This document shows positions 28,670 to 37,940 of a stretch of DNA of 64,000 nt, piece by piece; positions within the stretch are counted from its first letter, which is position 1, and each line of letters starts with the position of its first letter. Location of the stretch: positions 124,001-188,000 of the forward strand of contig JAJPHN010000034.1 of NCBI GenBank assembly GCA_021325235.1, written 5' to 3'. Made by a program: the position numbers and the translations under genes. The notes beneath the pieces were generated by a model. That model was not told the DNA's origin and did no database searches. It worked only from the letters and a program-made list of their open reading frames with translations. The stretch comes from Terriglobia bacterium. GTDB lineage: Bacteria; Acidobacteriota; Terriglobia; Bryobacterales; Bryobacteraceae.

Positions 28670-30390
28670 ACCACGATTCCCACTGAGTCGGGCGGTAGTT
28701 TGAGCTTGTCGCCATCGACGCGGACGCCGTTCTCGGAGCCAAGTTCCAACTCGGCCGTTGCGCCCACCTCGATCGCGCGCGTCTCGCCGGCCAGATTGCA
28801 GACTACTTCGATGGACCCGCGCCGCACCGCCAGCCAGCGCGCGTCTTCATCGAATCGAACCTCAACATTTTCCATGCGGCCATCGGTCAGCACGGCATGC
28901 TTTCGCCGCAAAGCGATGAGCTTGCGATGCCACTCGAGCAGTCCGGCATGCGGCTGGCGCGCGACTTCATCCCATCGCACATTGGAGCGCTCGAAGGTCT
29001 CCGAGCTCTGCGGATCGGGCACCTCGTCCGGCTTCCAGCCAAACGCGCGAAACTCATTCTTTCTGCCTTCCGAGACATTGTGCGCCAGCTCGGCGTCGTC
29101 GTGATGTGTGAAGTACTGAAAGGGCGACGAAGCACCGAACTCTTCGCCCTGAAACAGCATCGGAATGAAAGCGGAAGTGAATACCAGCGCGGCCGCGATC
29201 CGGCATCGGCCTTCGCTGACCAGCTGACACAGCCGTTCGCCGCGCGCGCGATTGCCGATCTGATCGTGGTTCTGCGCATAGGCGAGGAAATGATGCCCGG
29301 AGAGATGAATCACGGGCCGCCCGTGCACGCGCTTGCGATGCTGCGAGTAAACGCCGTCGTAGACGTACGCATTCCGCAGCGCCTTGGCCAGTTGCGCGAG
29401 CGTGCCGAAGTCCTCGTAGTAGCCGTTCGTCTCGCCGGTGAGCACGGAATGCAGCGCGTGATGAAAATCGTCGCTCCATTGCGCGTCGATGCCGTAGCCG
29501 CCCGCCTCGCGCGGTGTCACGATCTTCGGATCGTTCAGATCGCTCTCGGCGATCAGCACGTAGTGGCGGCCAAGATGAGCCGAAAGTTTATCCACTTCAG
29601 CCGAAAGCTCTTCCAGAAAATGCACCGCCGATCGATCGTAGAAAGCGTGAATCGCATCCAGCCGCAAGCCGTCGAAGTGATAATCGCGCAGCCACATGCA
29701 GGCGTTATCGATGAGGTAGCGGCGCACTTCAACGCTCCCTTCGTGATCCAGGTTCACCGCCTCGCCCCATGGCGTCTCGTAAGCTTTCGTAAAGTAGGGA
29801 CCAAAGCGGCTCAGATAGTTTCCGGCTGGGCCCAGATGGTTGTAGACAACGTCGAGCAGCACCGCCAGCCCCCGCGCGTGGCAGGCGTCCACCAGTGTCT
29901 TCAGATCATCGGGCGTTCCATAGGCGTGATGCGGCGCGTACAGATCCACTCCGTCGTAGCCCCAGCCTGAGCTGCCCGAAAATTCGTTCACCGGCATAAG
30001 CTCGAGATGCGTCACGCCGAGCTCGACCAGATGATCGAGCCGCTCGATCGCGCTCAGGAATGTGCCCTGCGGCGTGAAGGTGCCGACATGCATCTCGTAC
30101 AGCACGCCGCTTGGCAGCGGAGGAGCCTGCCAGTGTGTATCGTTCCAACGGTACGCCGAGTGGTCGACGATCTGCGAGGGTCCGTGAATACCCCTGGGCT
30201 GAAACGCCGAGCGCGGATCGGGCGTCGGCTCGCCGCCATCGACCAGGAACGTGTACTCGCTTCCGGGTCCGGCCGCTTCCACTTCGGCGCTCCACCATCC
30301 GCGCTCCTCTTTCTCGAGCGGCCAGCGGCGCGAACCGGCCTGAACTTCAACTTTGCGGGCCTCGGGAGCCCAGAGCTCGAATTTATGCAT
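28594..30390 (-). CDS. treZ: Malto-oligosyltrehalose trehalohydrolase
   Basis: The 598-residue GH13 enzyme starts MHKFELWAPEARKVEVQAG (family 48 carbohydrate-binding-like domain). It continues with the catalytic barrel motifs LAVLLDVVYNHLGPAGNYL, DGLRLDAIHAFYDRS (nucleophile Asp), IAESDLNDPK (acid Glu) and YAQNHDQIGNRARGERL, followed by FQGEEFGASSPFQYFTHH, characteristic of TreZ. It releases trehalose from maltooligosyl trehalose made by TreY, encoded 36 bases upstream. The C-terminus runs 76 bases into the converging TPR gene. No glycogen-debranching treX is in the window. Confidence 0.95.
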   Translation of the reverse strand: MHKFELWAPEARKVEVQAGSRRWPLEKEERGWWSAEVEAAGPGSEYTFLVDGGEPTPDPRSAFQPRGIHGPSQIVDHSAYRWNDTHWQAPPLPSGVLYEMHVGTFTPQGTFLSAIERLDHLVELGVTHLELMPVNEFSGSSGWGYDGVDLYAPHHAYGTPDDLKTLVDACHARGLAVLLDVVYNHLGPAGNYLSRFGPYFTKAYETPWGEAVNLDHEGSVEVRRYLIDNACMWLRDYHFDGLRLDAIHAFYDRSAVHFLEELSAEVDKLSAHLGRHYVLIAESDLNDPKIVTPREAGGYGIDAQWSDDFHHALHSVLTGETNGYYEDFGTLAQLAKALRNAYVYDGVYSQHRKRVHGRPVIHLSGHHFLAYAQNHDQIGNRARGERLCQLVSEGRCRIAAALVFTSAFIPMLFQGEEFGASSPFQYFTHHDDAELAHNVSEGRKNEFRAFGWKPDEVPDPQSSETFERSNVRWDEVARQPHAGLLEWHRKLIALRRKHAVLTDGRMENVEVRFDEDARWLAVRRGSIEVVCNLAGETRAIEVGATAELELGSENGVRVDGDKLKLPPDSVGIVVHRSAQAGRVPAGAWRSASLSAERI

Positions 30391-30426
30391 GGCCGTTCTT
30401 TCGGAAGATTCTGCTTGACAACCCCT

Positions 30427-33075
30427 CTAGTCAGAGATGAGCAGCGCCACCGGGAAGCTTCTAAACAATTGCGCTGCGGCAATGTCCCGAGCCTCGACGC
30501 GCTCGTCCGTTAGTACATTTCGCCAGTTTCCTGTAGGAAGTTCGAGCGTAGTGTCTTCCCATTTTCCTTGCAGTTGCCAGACCAGGCGAGGAACGGCTGT
30601 AACCGCTTTTTCTCCGCGCGCAAAGGCCAGCAGATGATCTGCTTTGGCGCCTCTGGCTGGCAGCGGGCGATAGCCGGCATCGGAGTCGAAGGCTTCCGGC
30701 TTTTCACGCCGTGCTTTCAGTGTGCGGTGAAGCGTCCACATCTTGGGGAGGCCTTCATCGGCGCGGCTCCAGATCTCGTCGACACTGAGCCGTTTGATCT
30801 CACAGAGGAGTTTTCTGCGCAAGTCGTAATCAACCGGGCGCCGGTTGTCGGGATCGACCAGACTCAGATCCCAAAGTTCCTGCCCCTGATACGTATCCGG
30901 TATACCCGGCGCAGTGAGTTTCAGCAGCATCTGCGCGAGCGAGTTGATGCGGCCGGGCTCGACCAGCTTCGCAACAAACGCCTCGAGATCGGCGACGAAC
31001 GCCTGATCTTCATACAGCGAGCCAATGAAGCTCTTCAGCGCATTCTCATACGGCTCATTCGGGGCCAGCCAGCTGGTGCGCTGCTTGGCCTCGCGCATGG
31101 CCTTTTCCATGTAGGCCCGCATGCGGTCGAGCGAAATCGGCCATGCTCCGATGAGCGTCTGATAAAGAAAGTACTCGGTGTTGCGATCGGGCAGTTCGCC
31201 TGTTTTGTGCTTCTCGTTAGCTGCCGCCCAGCGCGATAGCACCTGCCGCCATTCCTCCGGCATCTCCGATAGCAGGCTGATGCGCGCCCGCACATCTTCG
31301 CTGCGTTTGGTGTCGTGGGTGGAGGAAGCCAGCATGGTGCGCGGATGCGTGCGCTGCACTTCGGCACAGTAGCGATGAAAATCTTCGGCCGGAATGCCGA
31401 AGCGTCCGGGATCGCCGCCGACTTCATTGAGCGACACGAGCCGGTCGAAGCAGTAGAACACGGTGTCCTCGACGCCTTTGGCCATAGCCGGCCCGCAGAA
31501 CTGCTGGAAGCGCATGACGAATTCGGTTTCAAGCGGACCGCGCACGCGCAGCAGCAGAATGTCGCGCATGAAATCGAACAGACCGGCATCGAGTCCGGGC
31601 CGGTAGTTTTTGGCTGCTTCGATCGCTTCATTGATGTAGCGCTCGTCTTCGGGCGTAATTTCGTCGCGCTCCGGCACCACGTAGGTGCGGTAGACGGGGA
31701 AGCAGGCCACCAGTTCGCGAATGGCGCGCATAATGTCGTGGCGCGTGTAGTCGCGCTGATCGCGATGCAGCTCGCAGATTTCGGTGAGCAGGTGGGTCAG
31801 GCGATTGACATCGCTGCCGAGGAGATCGCGCAGCACCCGATGCTTTTTGTCGCGGCAGGCGGCAACGTAGTCGGTCGATTCCTGCGTGAAGGCGGTGTAG
31901 ATGCGGTTGAACTGCTCCTCGTTGCGTGTGTCGACGAACAGGCCGGCGGTTTCGTTCAAGAAATCGTAGCCCGTGGTGCCGTCGATCGGCCAGTCGGAGC
32001 GGAACGTCTCGCCGGGCTCGAGGATCTTCTCGGCGATGATCCAGACATCCTGCGCCTGTTCGCGCAGCCGCTCGAAGTAGCCGCGCGGATCGCGCAATCC
32101 GTCCGGATGATCGATGCGAATGCCGTCGAGGACACCCTCGCGCAGCCAGCGCAGAATGAGCGCGTGAGTGTCGGCGAAGACCTGCGGGATCTCCATGTTG
32201 AGCGCAACCAGCGAGTTCACGTCGAAGAAGCGGCGGTACGGAAGCTCCTGGCGGGCCGTGTGCCAGAAGGCAAGCCGGAAATTCTGGTTTTCGAGAACGG
32301 CATCGAGCTTCTCCATGTCGCGATTCACGTCGGCGAGCGCGTGATCGATGGCTTCGGCGATGAACGGCGTCTCGGAAAGGAGTGTTTCGAGCAGTTTGTA
32401 AACGATGGTCTTATCGCGGTGGCGTACATGCTTGCTCTCCTGATCGGTCGACGAGTAAATCGGGAGCCGCTTCAGCGATTCTGCAAGAAAGGCCAGATAA
32501 TCGGACCCGGTTTCTTTGGCGGCCTCGCACAGTATGGGCGGCAGCGAGCGAGGCGACATGGGAAATTCGTTATCGAAATAGGTGACCAGGAATTCGGCGC
32601 CGCGCCGCTTCAGTTGAATTTCGCCGCGCGAAAGCACGCGGCCATAGTGATCGCCGAGCACGGGGATCAGAAGCTTGTTGCGGAGTTTTTCATCGCGCGG
32701 ATTCCAGTTGATGTCGAAGTAAGGCGAGTAGCGGCTGGAGGGTCCGTTCTCCCAAACATCCCACCAGAGGCGATTGCGGCGCCCGCTGATGGCCATGTGA
32801 TTCGGCACGATATCGAGGACCTGTCCAAGACCGCATTCGCCGAGCCGGCGGCAGAAGCGCTCGTGGGCCTCGGCGCCGCCCAGCTCCTCGTTGACACGGT
32901 GATGATCCACGACGTCGTAGCCATGCGTGCTGCCGGGCGCCGCCTGCAGGTAGGGGGACGAGTACACGTGCGACACGCCGAGTTCGTGCAGATAATCAGC
33001 GATGGCGGCGGCATCATCGAAGCCGAATTGGGCGTGAAGCTGCAGGCGATAGGTCGCTATCGGGATACGTGACAT
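30427..33075 (-). CDS. treY: Malto-oligosyltrehalose synthase
   Basis: The 882-residue protein starts IPIATYRLQLHAQFGFDDA and has the TreY motifs VYSSPYLQAAPGSTHGYDVV, LDIVPNHMAISGRRNRLWWD, LDGIRIDHPDGLRDPRGYF, IIAEKILEPGE, TGYDFLNE and, near the end, PGIPDTYQGQELWDLSLVDPDNRRPVD. Length is within the family range. It rearranges the reducing-end alpha-1,4 link of a maltodextrin into an alpha-1,1 link. With TreZ it makes trehalose, a stress-protecting solute. ATG 33075 follows an AT-rich upstream stretch; treZ lies 36 bases downstream in the same operon. Confidence 0.96.
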   Translation of the reverse strand: MSRIPIATYRLQLHAQFGFDDAAAIADYLHELGVSHVYSSPYLQAAPGSTHGYDVVDHHRVNEELGGAEAHERFCRRLGECGLGQVLDIVPNHMAISGRRNRLWWDVWENGPSSRYSPYFDINWNPRDEKLRNKLLIPVLGDHYGRVLSRGEIQLKRRGAEFLVTYFDNEFPMSPRSLPPILCEAAKETGSDYLAFLAESLKRLPIYSSTDQESKHVRHRDKTIVYKLLETLLSETPFIAEAIDHALADVNRDMEKLDAVLENQNFRLAFWHTARQELPYRRFFDVNSLVALNMEIPQVFADTHALILRWLREGVLDGIRIDHPDGLRDPRGYFERLREQAQDVWIIAEKILEPGETFRSDWPIDGTTGYDFLNETAGLFVDTRNEEQFNRIYTAFTQESTDYVAACRDKKHRVLRDLLGSDVNRLTHLLTEICELHRDQRDYTRHDIMRAIRELVACFPVYRTYVVPERDEITPEDERYINEAIEAAKNYRPGLDAGLFDFMRDILLLRVRGPLETEFVMRFQQFCGPAMAKGVEDTVFYCFDRLVSLNEVGGDPGRFGIPAEDFHRYCAEVQRTHPRTMLASSTHDTKRSEDVRARISLLSEMPEEWRQVLSRWAAANEKHKTGELPDRNTEYFLYQTLIGAWPISLDRMRAYMEKAMREAKQRTSWLAPNEPYENALKSFIGSLYEDQAFVADLEAFVAKLVEPGRINSLAQMLLKLTAPGIPDTYQGQELWDLSLVDPDNRRPVDYDLRRKLLCEIKRLSVDEIWSRADEGLPKMWTLHRTLKARREKPEAFDSDAGYRPLPARGAKADHLLAFARGEKAVTAVPRLVWQLQGKWEDTTLELPTGNWRNVLTDERVEARDIAAAQLFRSFPVALLISD

Positions 33076-33123
33076 TTTTTTAATGAGAACTCAATCCAGA
33101 TTAGTTGGTTTCGTAAAACACGA

Positions 33124-33147
33124 GCGCCCTGGGGATTAGCCGGGCGC
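33124..33147 (-). terminator. Terminator of the dehydrogenase / O-antigen ligase / phosphatase operon
   Basis: GCGCCC (33124-33129) pairs with GGGCGC (33142-33147). On the minus strand it is followed by TCGTGTTTT, five bases downstream of the phosphatase stop codon. The stem is short but GC-only, and the site fits the end of the operon. Confidence 0.6.
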
Positions 33148-33151
33148 CATT

Positions 33152-34054
33152 TCAGCGCGACCGCTCGAGAATCGCGCAGAGCGGATAATGATCCGAGCCG
33201 CGCGCGCCGTGCTCGATTGCGCCATCGGAGATGCGAACCGGACCCTTGGCAAAGATCCAGTCGAGAGCCATCATGATGCGATGCGTCCGCTCGATGTGCT
33301 CGCCCATCGCACTCTGAAAACCTGCCGCTTCCAGCTTACGCAGAAAAATCGACGGCAGGTATTTGGTATTTAAATCTCCACCGAGCAGGATCACGCTTCC
33401 GGGAGGGTAGCGCGAGGCATCGGCGAGGATCTCATCGAGCTGTTTCTCCTGAATGAACCCGGCGCTGCGGCTCTCCAGATGAGCATTGTAGACGACGAGT
33501 TTGCGGCCATCCCAGTCGAACTCGCTGACCAGAGCTAGGCGTCCGCCGCGACGGCGCTGCATGAGCGGCACGGAGGAAGGAATCCAGGGGCGCGGCTTCC
33601 AGAACCCCGATTGCCGCTCGAAGCGAAGGATGCGTGACTGCAGAAATGGCAGGCGGGAAAGCGTGGCCTGGCCGGTGTAGGCGGGTGCGTTGTGCTCCTG
33701 ACTGAGCTCCTCGAACTCGATGGCGAAAACGCCGTTCAGGCCAAGGCGCCGCGAAAGCTCGGCGGTGACATCTGTGTGGCCGTCGCGCGTGGTGTTCGAA
33801 TCGACCTCCTGCAGCAGATAGAGATCGGCGGCATAGGTCTGCATGCCAGCGGCAATCTGATCGAGACGCGCGCCGTGGTCGATGTTCCAGGTCATGAGGC
33901 GCAATCGCGGGAGATTGTGCGCTGCCGGATAACGGCCCGATTCGAAGATGCGTTCGAAATCGGGGGGAAGTGCGGCCGAATTGGAGCTGCCGGTCTGGCC
34001 CTCGACGGCGACAAAAAGCAGCAAGGGCAGCATCCAGAGGAGAAAGCGTTTCAC
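33152..34054 (-). CDS. Exported endonuclease/exonuclease/phosphatase family protein
   Basis: The open frame runs upstream to 34273, but GTG 34054 overlaps the previous stop by four bases (GTGA) and starts a signal peptide (KRFLLWMLPLLLFVAVEG), so I use it: 300 residues. The EEP fold is clear: LRLMTWNIDHGARLDQI, DLYLLQEVDSNTTR, VVYNAHLESRS, ILLGGDLNTKYLP and RGSDHYPLCAIL carry the metal and catalytic residues. Exported members include nucleases, phosphodiesterases and sphingomyelinase-like enzymes; the substrate is unknown. It is the last gene of a three-gene operon. Confidence 0.88.
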   Translation of the reverse strand: MKRFLLWMLPLLLFVAVEGQTGSSNSAALPPDFERIFESGRYPAAHNLPRLRLMTWNIDHGARLDQIAAGMQTYAADLYLLQEVDSNTTRDGHTDVTAELSRRLGLNGVFAIEFEELSQEHNAPAYTGQATLSRLPFLQSRILRFERQSGFWKPRPWIPSSVPLMQRRRGGRLALVSEFDWDGRKLVVYNAHLESRSAGFIQEKQLDEILADASRYPPGSVILLGGDLNTKYLPSIFLRKLEAAGFQSAMGEHIERTHRIMMALDWIFAKGPVRISDGAIEHGARGSDHYPLCAILERSR

Positions 34055-35259
34055 AGCGCGCGCACGATCGCTTTCCGGCGGGCGGCGAGCATTCCAAGCA
34101 GGCAAAAGTACCATCCGCAGACGCCGAACCGGGCGAACGGATAATCGACCAGCGCATGCAGGCAGACGGCAATCAGGCCGATGCCCCAGCCGCTGCGAAT
34201 GGCGGGACGAATGCTCCAGGCAAAAACGGCCAGCATGGCGCCGGAGAAGAAGATTCCACCGTCGGAGGCCCACTCGAGCCAGTCGTTGTGGGCGCGGTTG
34301 ACATAGGTGCCGTCGTCGTAACGGGCAAACATACGATAGACGGGCACGTAGGTATCGAGGCCCCAGCCCGCAAAGGGATGCGTGCGGATCATGGCCAGCG
34401 AGGAACGGTCGATATTGCGCCGCACGGCGAGCTGATCGTTCTGCTGCAGCTTGGCAATCAGGCTTTCGAAGCCCGCGGCATAGACGAAGACCACGCTGAG
34501 CGCAACGGCTATGCCTGCGCCAGCGAGCAGAGTCTTGCTGCGGTTCTTGGCGTAAGCGAAGGCGATCAGGACGAATAGTTCGATGGCGATCAGCGCGGTG
34601 CCCGCGCGCGACCCGGAAGCCACTACGGCGCCGATCTGAATGGCGGCGCAGAGCACGAAGCGAATGTCGGCACGTCCCGCACCCAGAGCGCGCCAGAGCG
34701 TTACCGGCAACAGCAGCTCGACGAACTGCGCGAAGTTATTCCAATACGCGAAGGGCCCGAAGATCACGTCGTAGCGGCTCGGAATCAGCCAGAAGTAACG
34801 AGTGGTCTGGGAAGCCTGCTGCAGGAGATCGAGCAGGCAGACGAGCGTGCCGAAAACGATAAAAAGCAGGCGGAAGCGCGCGCCCTCGCCCATACTTCGG
34901 AAAAACTGCGCAGAGAGCAGGGTGATGACCGCGGCCGTGAGCCAGAACAGAACGCCGGTCCAGCCGTTGTAGACGATCTTGTGCGGAAAGAACAGAGTCT
35001 GAACGATGCCGTAGATGGTCATGGCGGCCAGGATGACGGCAGGCAGCGGAAAATCGATGCGTTCGAAGACACCGGGCCAGAAGCATACGGCGGCTAATGC
35101 GAGTACAGCGGCCGAGATGACGAAACCTGGAATGACGTTGCCGTCGCCGGTGGAGAGCGTGAAGGCGCAGAGACAGACAAAAAGGGCTGTCGCGAGCACC
35201 CGCGAGTGCAGGAGAGCGCGGCCGCCCGCAGGCGCGATGTTGACAGGCGCGCGGCCCAT
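34051..35259 (-). CDS. O-antigen ligase / Wzy-type polytopic membrane protein
   Basis: The 402-residue protein has ten or more hydrophobic segments. The Wzy_C/O-antigen ligase loop features are the GSRAG motif (VVASGSRAGTALIAIELF) and, in the late periplasmic loop, MIRTHPFAGWGLDTYVPVYRMF and VNRAHNDWLEWASDGG. Such proteins join undecaprenyl-linked sugar polymers to a lipid core or to other acceptors at the periplasmic face. It starts three bases after the PQQ-type dehydrogenase gene and overlaps the phosphatase gene, so all three are one transcript. Ligase and polymerase types cannot be separated by sequence alone. Confidence 0.85.
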   Translation of the reverse strand: MGRAPVNIAPAGGRALLHSRVLATALFVCLCAFTLSTGDGNVIPGFVISAAVLALAAVCFWPGVFERIDFPLPAVILAAMTIYGIVQTLFFPHKIVYNGWTGVLFWLTAAVITLLSAQFFRSMGEGARFRLLFIVFGTLVCLLDLLQQASQTTRYFWLIPSRYDVIFGPFAYWNNFAQFVELLLPVTLWRALGAGRADIRFVLCAAIQIGAVVASGSRAGTALIAIELFVLIAFAYAKNRSKTLLAGAGIAVALSVVFVYAAGFESLIAKLQQNDQLAVRRNIDRSSLAMIRTHPFAGWGLDTYVPVYRMFARYDDGTYVNRAHNDWLEWASDGGIFFSGAMLAVFAWSIRPAIRSGWGIGLIAVCLHALVDYPFARFGVCGWYFCLLGMLAARRKAIVRAL

Positions 35260-35262
35260 CGA

Positions 35263-36564
35263 CTACTCAGTCGCCTGTTTCCCGCCTGTATAGACGACGC
35301 GCCAGATCGAGTTGGAGCCGTCATCGCTCACCATGAGTGAGCCGTCGGAAGCCACCGCGACTCCGACCGGGCGTCCCCAGACCTTCCCATCGGCGGTGAC
35401 GAATCCGGTGACGAAATCTTCGTATTCGCCGGTAGCATGGCCGTCTTTGAGCGGAACGCGGATTACTTCGTAGCCGGCCCGATCGGCTTTGTTCCAGGAG
35501 CCGTGCTCACCGGCGAAGATATCGCCGACGTACTGTTTCGGAAACTGCTTGCCTTCATAGAAGGTCAGCTCGAGCGAGGCGTTATGCGGCTGCAGCAGAA
35601 CATCGGGGACGATGACTTTATCGGCCAGCTCGGGATGCTTGCCCTGGAGGCGCGGATCCTGATGATTGCCCATGTAATACCAGGGCCAGCCGTAAAAGCC
35701 GCCCTCTTTGACAGAGGTGATGTAGTCGGGGACGAGATTGTCGCCCAGCATGTCGCGCTCATTGACCGAGCACCAGAGCTGATGCGTCAGCGGGTTGATG
35801 GCGAGCCCGACGGGATTGCGAATACCCGAGGCATAGACTTTCACGAACTTGCCTTCCGGGGTGTACTCGAGGATGTTGGCGCGGCGAAACTCGCTCGGGT
35901 GGGTGTCCGGATCATCGACATTGGAATGGGAACCGACGGCGACGAACATCTTGGCGCCATCACTCGAAAAGACGACGTCGCGGGTGGAATGACCGCCGGT
36001 CGGAAGCTTCGGAATGATGACCTGGGCGGCTCCGGTCGCCTTCAGATCGCCGTTATGGTACGGGAAACGGACGACCGAATCGGTATTGCCGATATAGACC
36101 CACTGCGGGTTGTCCCCGGGCGGGTAGAAGGCGATGCCGAAGGGCTGGTGCAGGCCGGTGGCGAATGTCGATTTCTGCCCCGGCTTGCCGTCCGAGCTGA
36201 TGCCGCGGAAGATTTCCACGGTATTGCCGTCGCTCTCGGCCACAAAGAGGTCGCCGTTGGGGGCGGTCAGCAGTTTCCGGGGGCCATCGAGGTGCTCCGC
36301 ATAGAGCTCGACCTTGAAGCCTTCGGGCGCCTTGGGCCAGGCGTCCGCGGGACGCGCCACCACGCTGGGGCCGTTTGATACGCCCTTGGTAGCGTACGGA
36401 GCCGGCAGATCGGCCACCGTAATTTTGCGGAATAGCCCCGGTTTTTGACCCTGAAAACCGTGGAAAGCAGCCTGGCCGGTAATGACCGGAGTACCTTCCG
36501 GAATGTCAGCGGCCGCTGCCACAATAGCCAGTCCGAGCAGCGCGAGCGGCAGAGTGCGTTTCAT
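35263..36564 (-). CDS. PQQ-type sorbosone/glucose dehydrogenase family protein
   Basis: The 433-residue protein has a signal peptide (KRTLPLALLGLAIVAAAA) and a six-bladed propeller of the sorbosone dehydrogenase type: GFKVELYAEHLDGPRKLLTAPNGDLFVAES, LHQPFGIAFYP, PTGGHSTRDVVFSSDGAKMFVAVGS, NPVGLAINPLTHQLWCSVNERD, AGEHGSWNKADRAGYEVIRVPL and VGVAVASDGSLMVSDD. Members oxidise aldoses with PQQ in the periplasm, but many are untested. It is the first gene of an operon with an O-antigen-ligase-like protein and an exported phosphatase. Confidence 0.9.
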   Translation of the reverse strand: MKRTLPLALLGLAIVAAAADIPEGTPVITGQAAFHGFQGQKPGLFRKITVADLPAPYATKGVSNGPSVVARPADAWPKAPEGFKVELYAEHLDGPRKLLTAPNGDLFVAESDGNTVEIFRGISSDGKPGQKSTFATGLHQPFGIAFYPPGDNPQWVYIGNTDSVVRFPYHNGDLKATGAAQVIIPKLPTGGHSTRDVVFSSDGAKMFVAVGSHSNVDDPDTHPSEFRRANILEYTPEGKFVKVYASGIRNPVGLAINPLTHQLWCSVNERDMLGDNLVPDYITSVKEGGFYGWPWYYMGNHQDPRLQGKHPELADKVIVPDVLLQPHNASLELTFYEGKQFPKQYVGDIFAGEHGSWNKADRAGYEVIRVPLKDGHATGEYEDFVTGFVTADGKVWGRPVGVAVASDGSLMVSDDGSNSIWRVVYTGGKQATE

Positions 36565-36653
36565 ATCTTTAATGATCCCATTTTGAACGTATCAGAAACC
36601 ATTCCGGCGCGAGGTCGGCAGCGTTGCAGCCCTCTCCCGCTGGCCGCGCAAGC

Positions 36654-36683
36654 GCTACCACGGGTGTAGCTACCACGGGTGTA
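36654..36683 (+). repeat. Two exact tandem copies of a 15-mer
   Basis: GCTACCACGGGTGTA occurs at 36654-36668 and again at 36669-36683 with no mismatch. It lies about 100 bases upstream of the sorbosone-dehydrogenase-like gene. It may be an operator pair or a simple slippage duplication. Confidence 0.7.
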
Positions 36684-36965
36684 GAAGACGACCGGAATCT
36701 TCTGCAATGGTTCGGGGAGTGCTGACGCGAGACGTTCAACTTACCAGGCACACGTAATTACTAAAAGCAACAAGTTATTGGGGAGAGAGTAGAAGCGAAA
36801 AGGAGATCGGATCAAGGCGGTGCCGACGCGCGAGGGAATGCAACTATTCGGCGCGATTTATTCTGCATGAGCCTAATATAAATTTTTTTTCAAGAACCCT
36901 TGTCCCCGGCGCCGGTTTCGCTGACAATATAAAAAAATAAAGATTTCTTATAGCCAGCGAGGCCG

Positions 36966-36985
36966 GAAGCGATTACATTCGCTTC
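36966..36985. promoter_or_regulatory. 20-bp palindrome upstream of the acyltransferase gene
   Basis: GAAGCGATTACATTCGCTTC has perfect 7-bp arms, with 8 of 10 base pairs symmetric overall. It ends 82 bases before ATG 37068, just after the AT-rich stretch. Length and symmetry are like sites for dimeric regulators such as LuxR proteins; no regulator gene is adjacent. Confidence 0.4.
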
Positions 36986-37067
36986 TGTGCAGACCGGGAT
37001 CCCTGCCGGGACATGGGTGGTGTGCTCGGAGTGACGTACTGGTCTGAATTGAGAAAGCGGGGATTTG

Positions 37068-37922
37068 ATGGAGACTACGCAACAAGAGTCTTGCCAACCG
37101 GGCAAGTTTCAGTTTAAGATTCTGGCGCCTTCGACACGGGACCTTCCCGTGACTGCTGTAAGCGCCGTTTCGAGTACCGAAAGCCACTCGGACCTCTTGT
37201 TTGACGTGCAGATGCTGCGGGGACGCGTTTACCGCGAGAATCCCGCGATTGCCGCGACCCTGCTGCCCGACGGACGCCACTGGCATCCGATCGATGAGCA
37301 GAGCTGGCATATCGTTCTGCAGGACATGCATGGCGTAGCGCTTGGCTGCGCGCGCTACCGGCCGATTCACGGGGGCTTCGAGCAGCTGACGTGCAGCAAG
37401 GCTGCGATCGCCATGTCGCCGATTACGGGCCCGCTGTTCCGCTCGGCTTTTGCCGCCTACAGCGCCGAGGCCCGACACCGCGGTATTCATTACGGAGAAG
37501 CGGGCTGCTGGGCGGTTTCAGAACGCGCTCGCTGCTCGACGGCCGCGGTGAATATCGCACTCATGAGTTTTGCCTTGGCAGAATGGCTGGGCGGCGGTCT
37601 GGGCCTCACTACGGCCACGACCCGCCATCATTCGTCATTGATTCTGCGGCGGCTGGGTGGCAAGCCTTTTGCGGGCTTTGCTCCGTACTACGAACCCGCC
37701 TACGACTGTTCGATCGAGTTGTTGCACTTCGACATCCGCCAGATCGAGCCTCGTTACGCGGCGAAGCTGGACGAGATGCGAGCCGAGTTGCGGCGGACGC
37801 CGGTGCTTTGTCCGGTGGAACTGCCCGAGCAGATGGGATACACGCTCCCTCAGGGAATTCCGGGGTATATGCCGGGTGCGGCGAACGCCTATGGAGCCGG
37901 GACGGGCATTCGGCTGCAATAG
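37068..37922 (+). CDS. Putative LuxI/FeeM-like (GNAT fold) acyltransferase, exosortase-system-associated type
   Basis: ATG 37068 after GCGGGGA is used (284 residues); a TTG lies one codon earlier. The protein has the layout of autoinducer-synthase-like GNAT enzymes: LLFDVQMLRGRVYREN (about 43-58), PIDEQSWHIVLQDMHGVALGCARYRPI (73-100), then HYGEAGCWAVSERARCSTAAVNIAL (140-164) and GLGLTTATTRHHSSLILRRLGGKPF (180-205). These match in outline the substrate-loop, core strand and EhsRfaV-type regions of N-acyl amino acid or N-acyl homoserine lactone synthases. I infer an acyl transfer reaction. The adjacent converging PEP-CTERM gene fits the exosortase-associated acyltransferase group. The similarity is distant, so the product remains uncertain. 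Confidence 0.6.
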   Translation: METTQQESCQPGKFQFKILAPSTRDLPVTAVSAVSSTESHSDLLFDVQMLRGRVYRENPAIAATLLPDGRHWHPIDEQSWHIVLQDMHGVALGCARYRPIHGGFEQLTCSKAAIAMSPITGPLFRSAFAAYSAEARHRGIHYGEAGCWAVSERARCSTAAVNIALMSFALAEWLGGGLGLTTATTRHHSSLILRRLGGKPFAGFAPYYEPAYDCSIELLHFDIRQIEPRYAAKLDEMRAELRRTPVLCPVELPEQMGYTLPQGIPGYMPGAANAYGAGTGIRLQ

Positions 37923-37940
37923 CCCAAAGAGGATTCAGGA

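Larger units (their letters stand above)
36565..37067. other. AT-rich intergenic region between divergent operons
   Basis: About 500 bases with no supported gene. The left part holds a duplicated 15-mer. From about 36870 to 36955 the composition drops sharply in GC (runs of A and T), unlike the rest of the window, as expected for promoters or a DNA-bending site. A 20-bp palindrome follows at 36966. Candidate -35/-10 pairs exist in the AT-rich part but none is clear. Confidence 0.6.

Noticed and set aside
31315-33072. 585-codon plus-strand frame antisense to treY
   Set aside because: It has no recognisable domain, while treY on the other strand carries the full TreY motif set. Long antisense frames are common in GC-rich genes.
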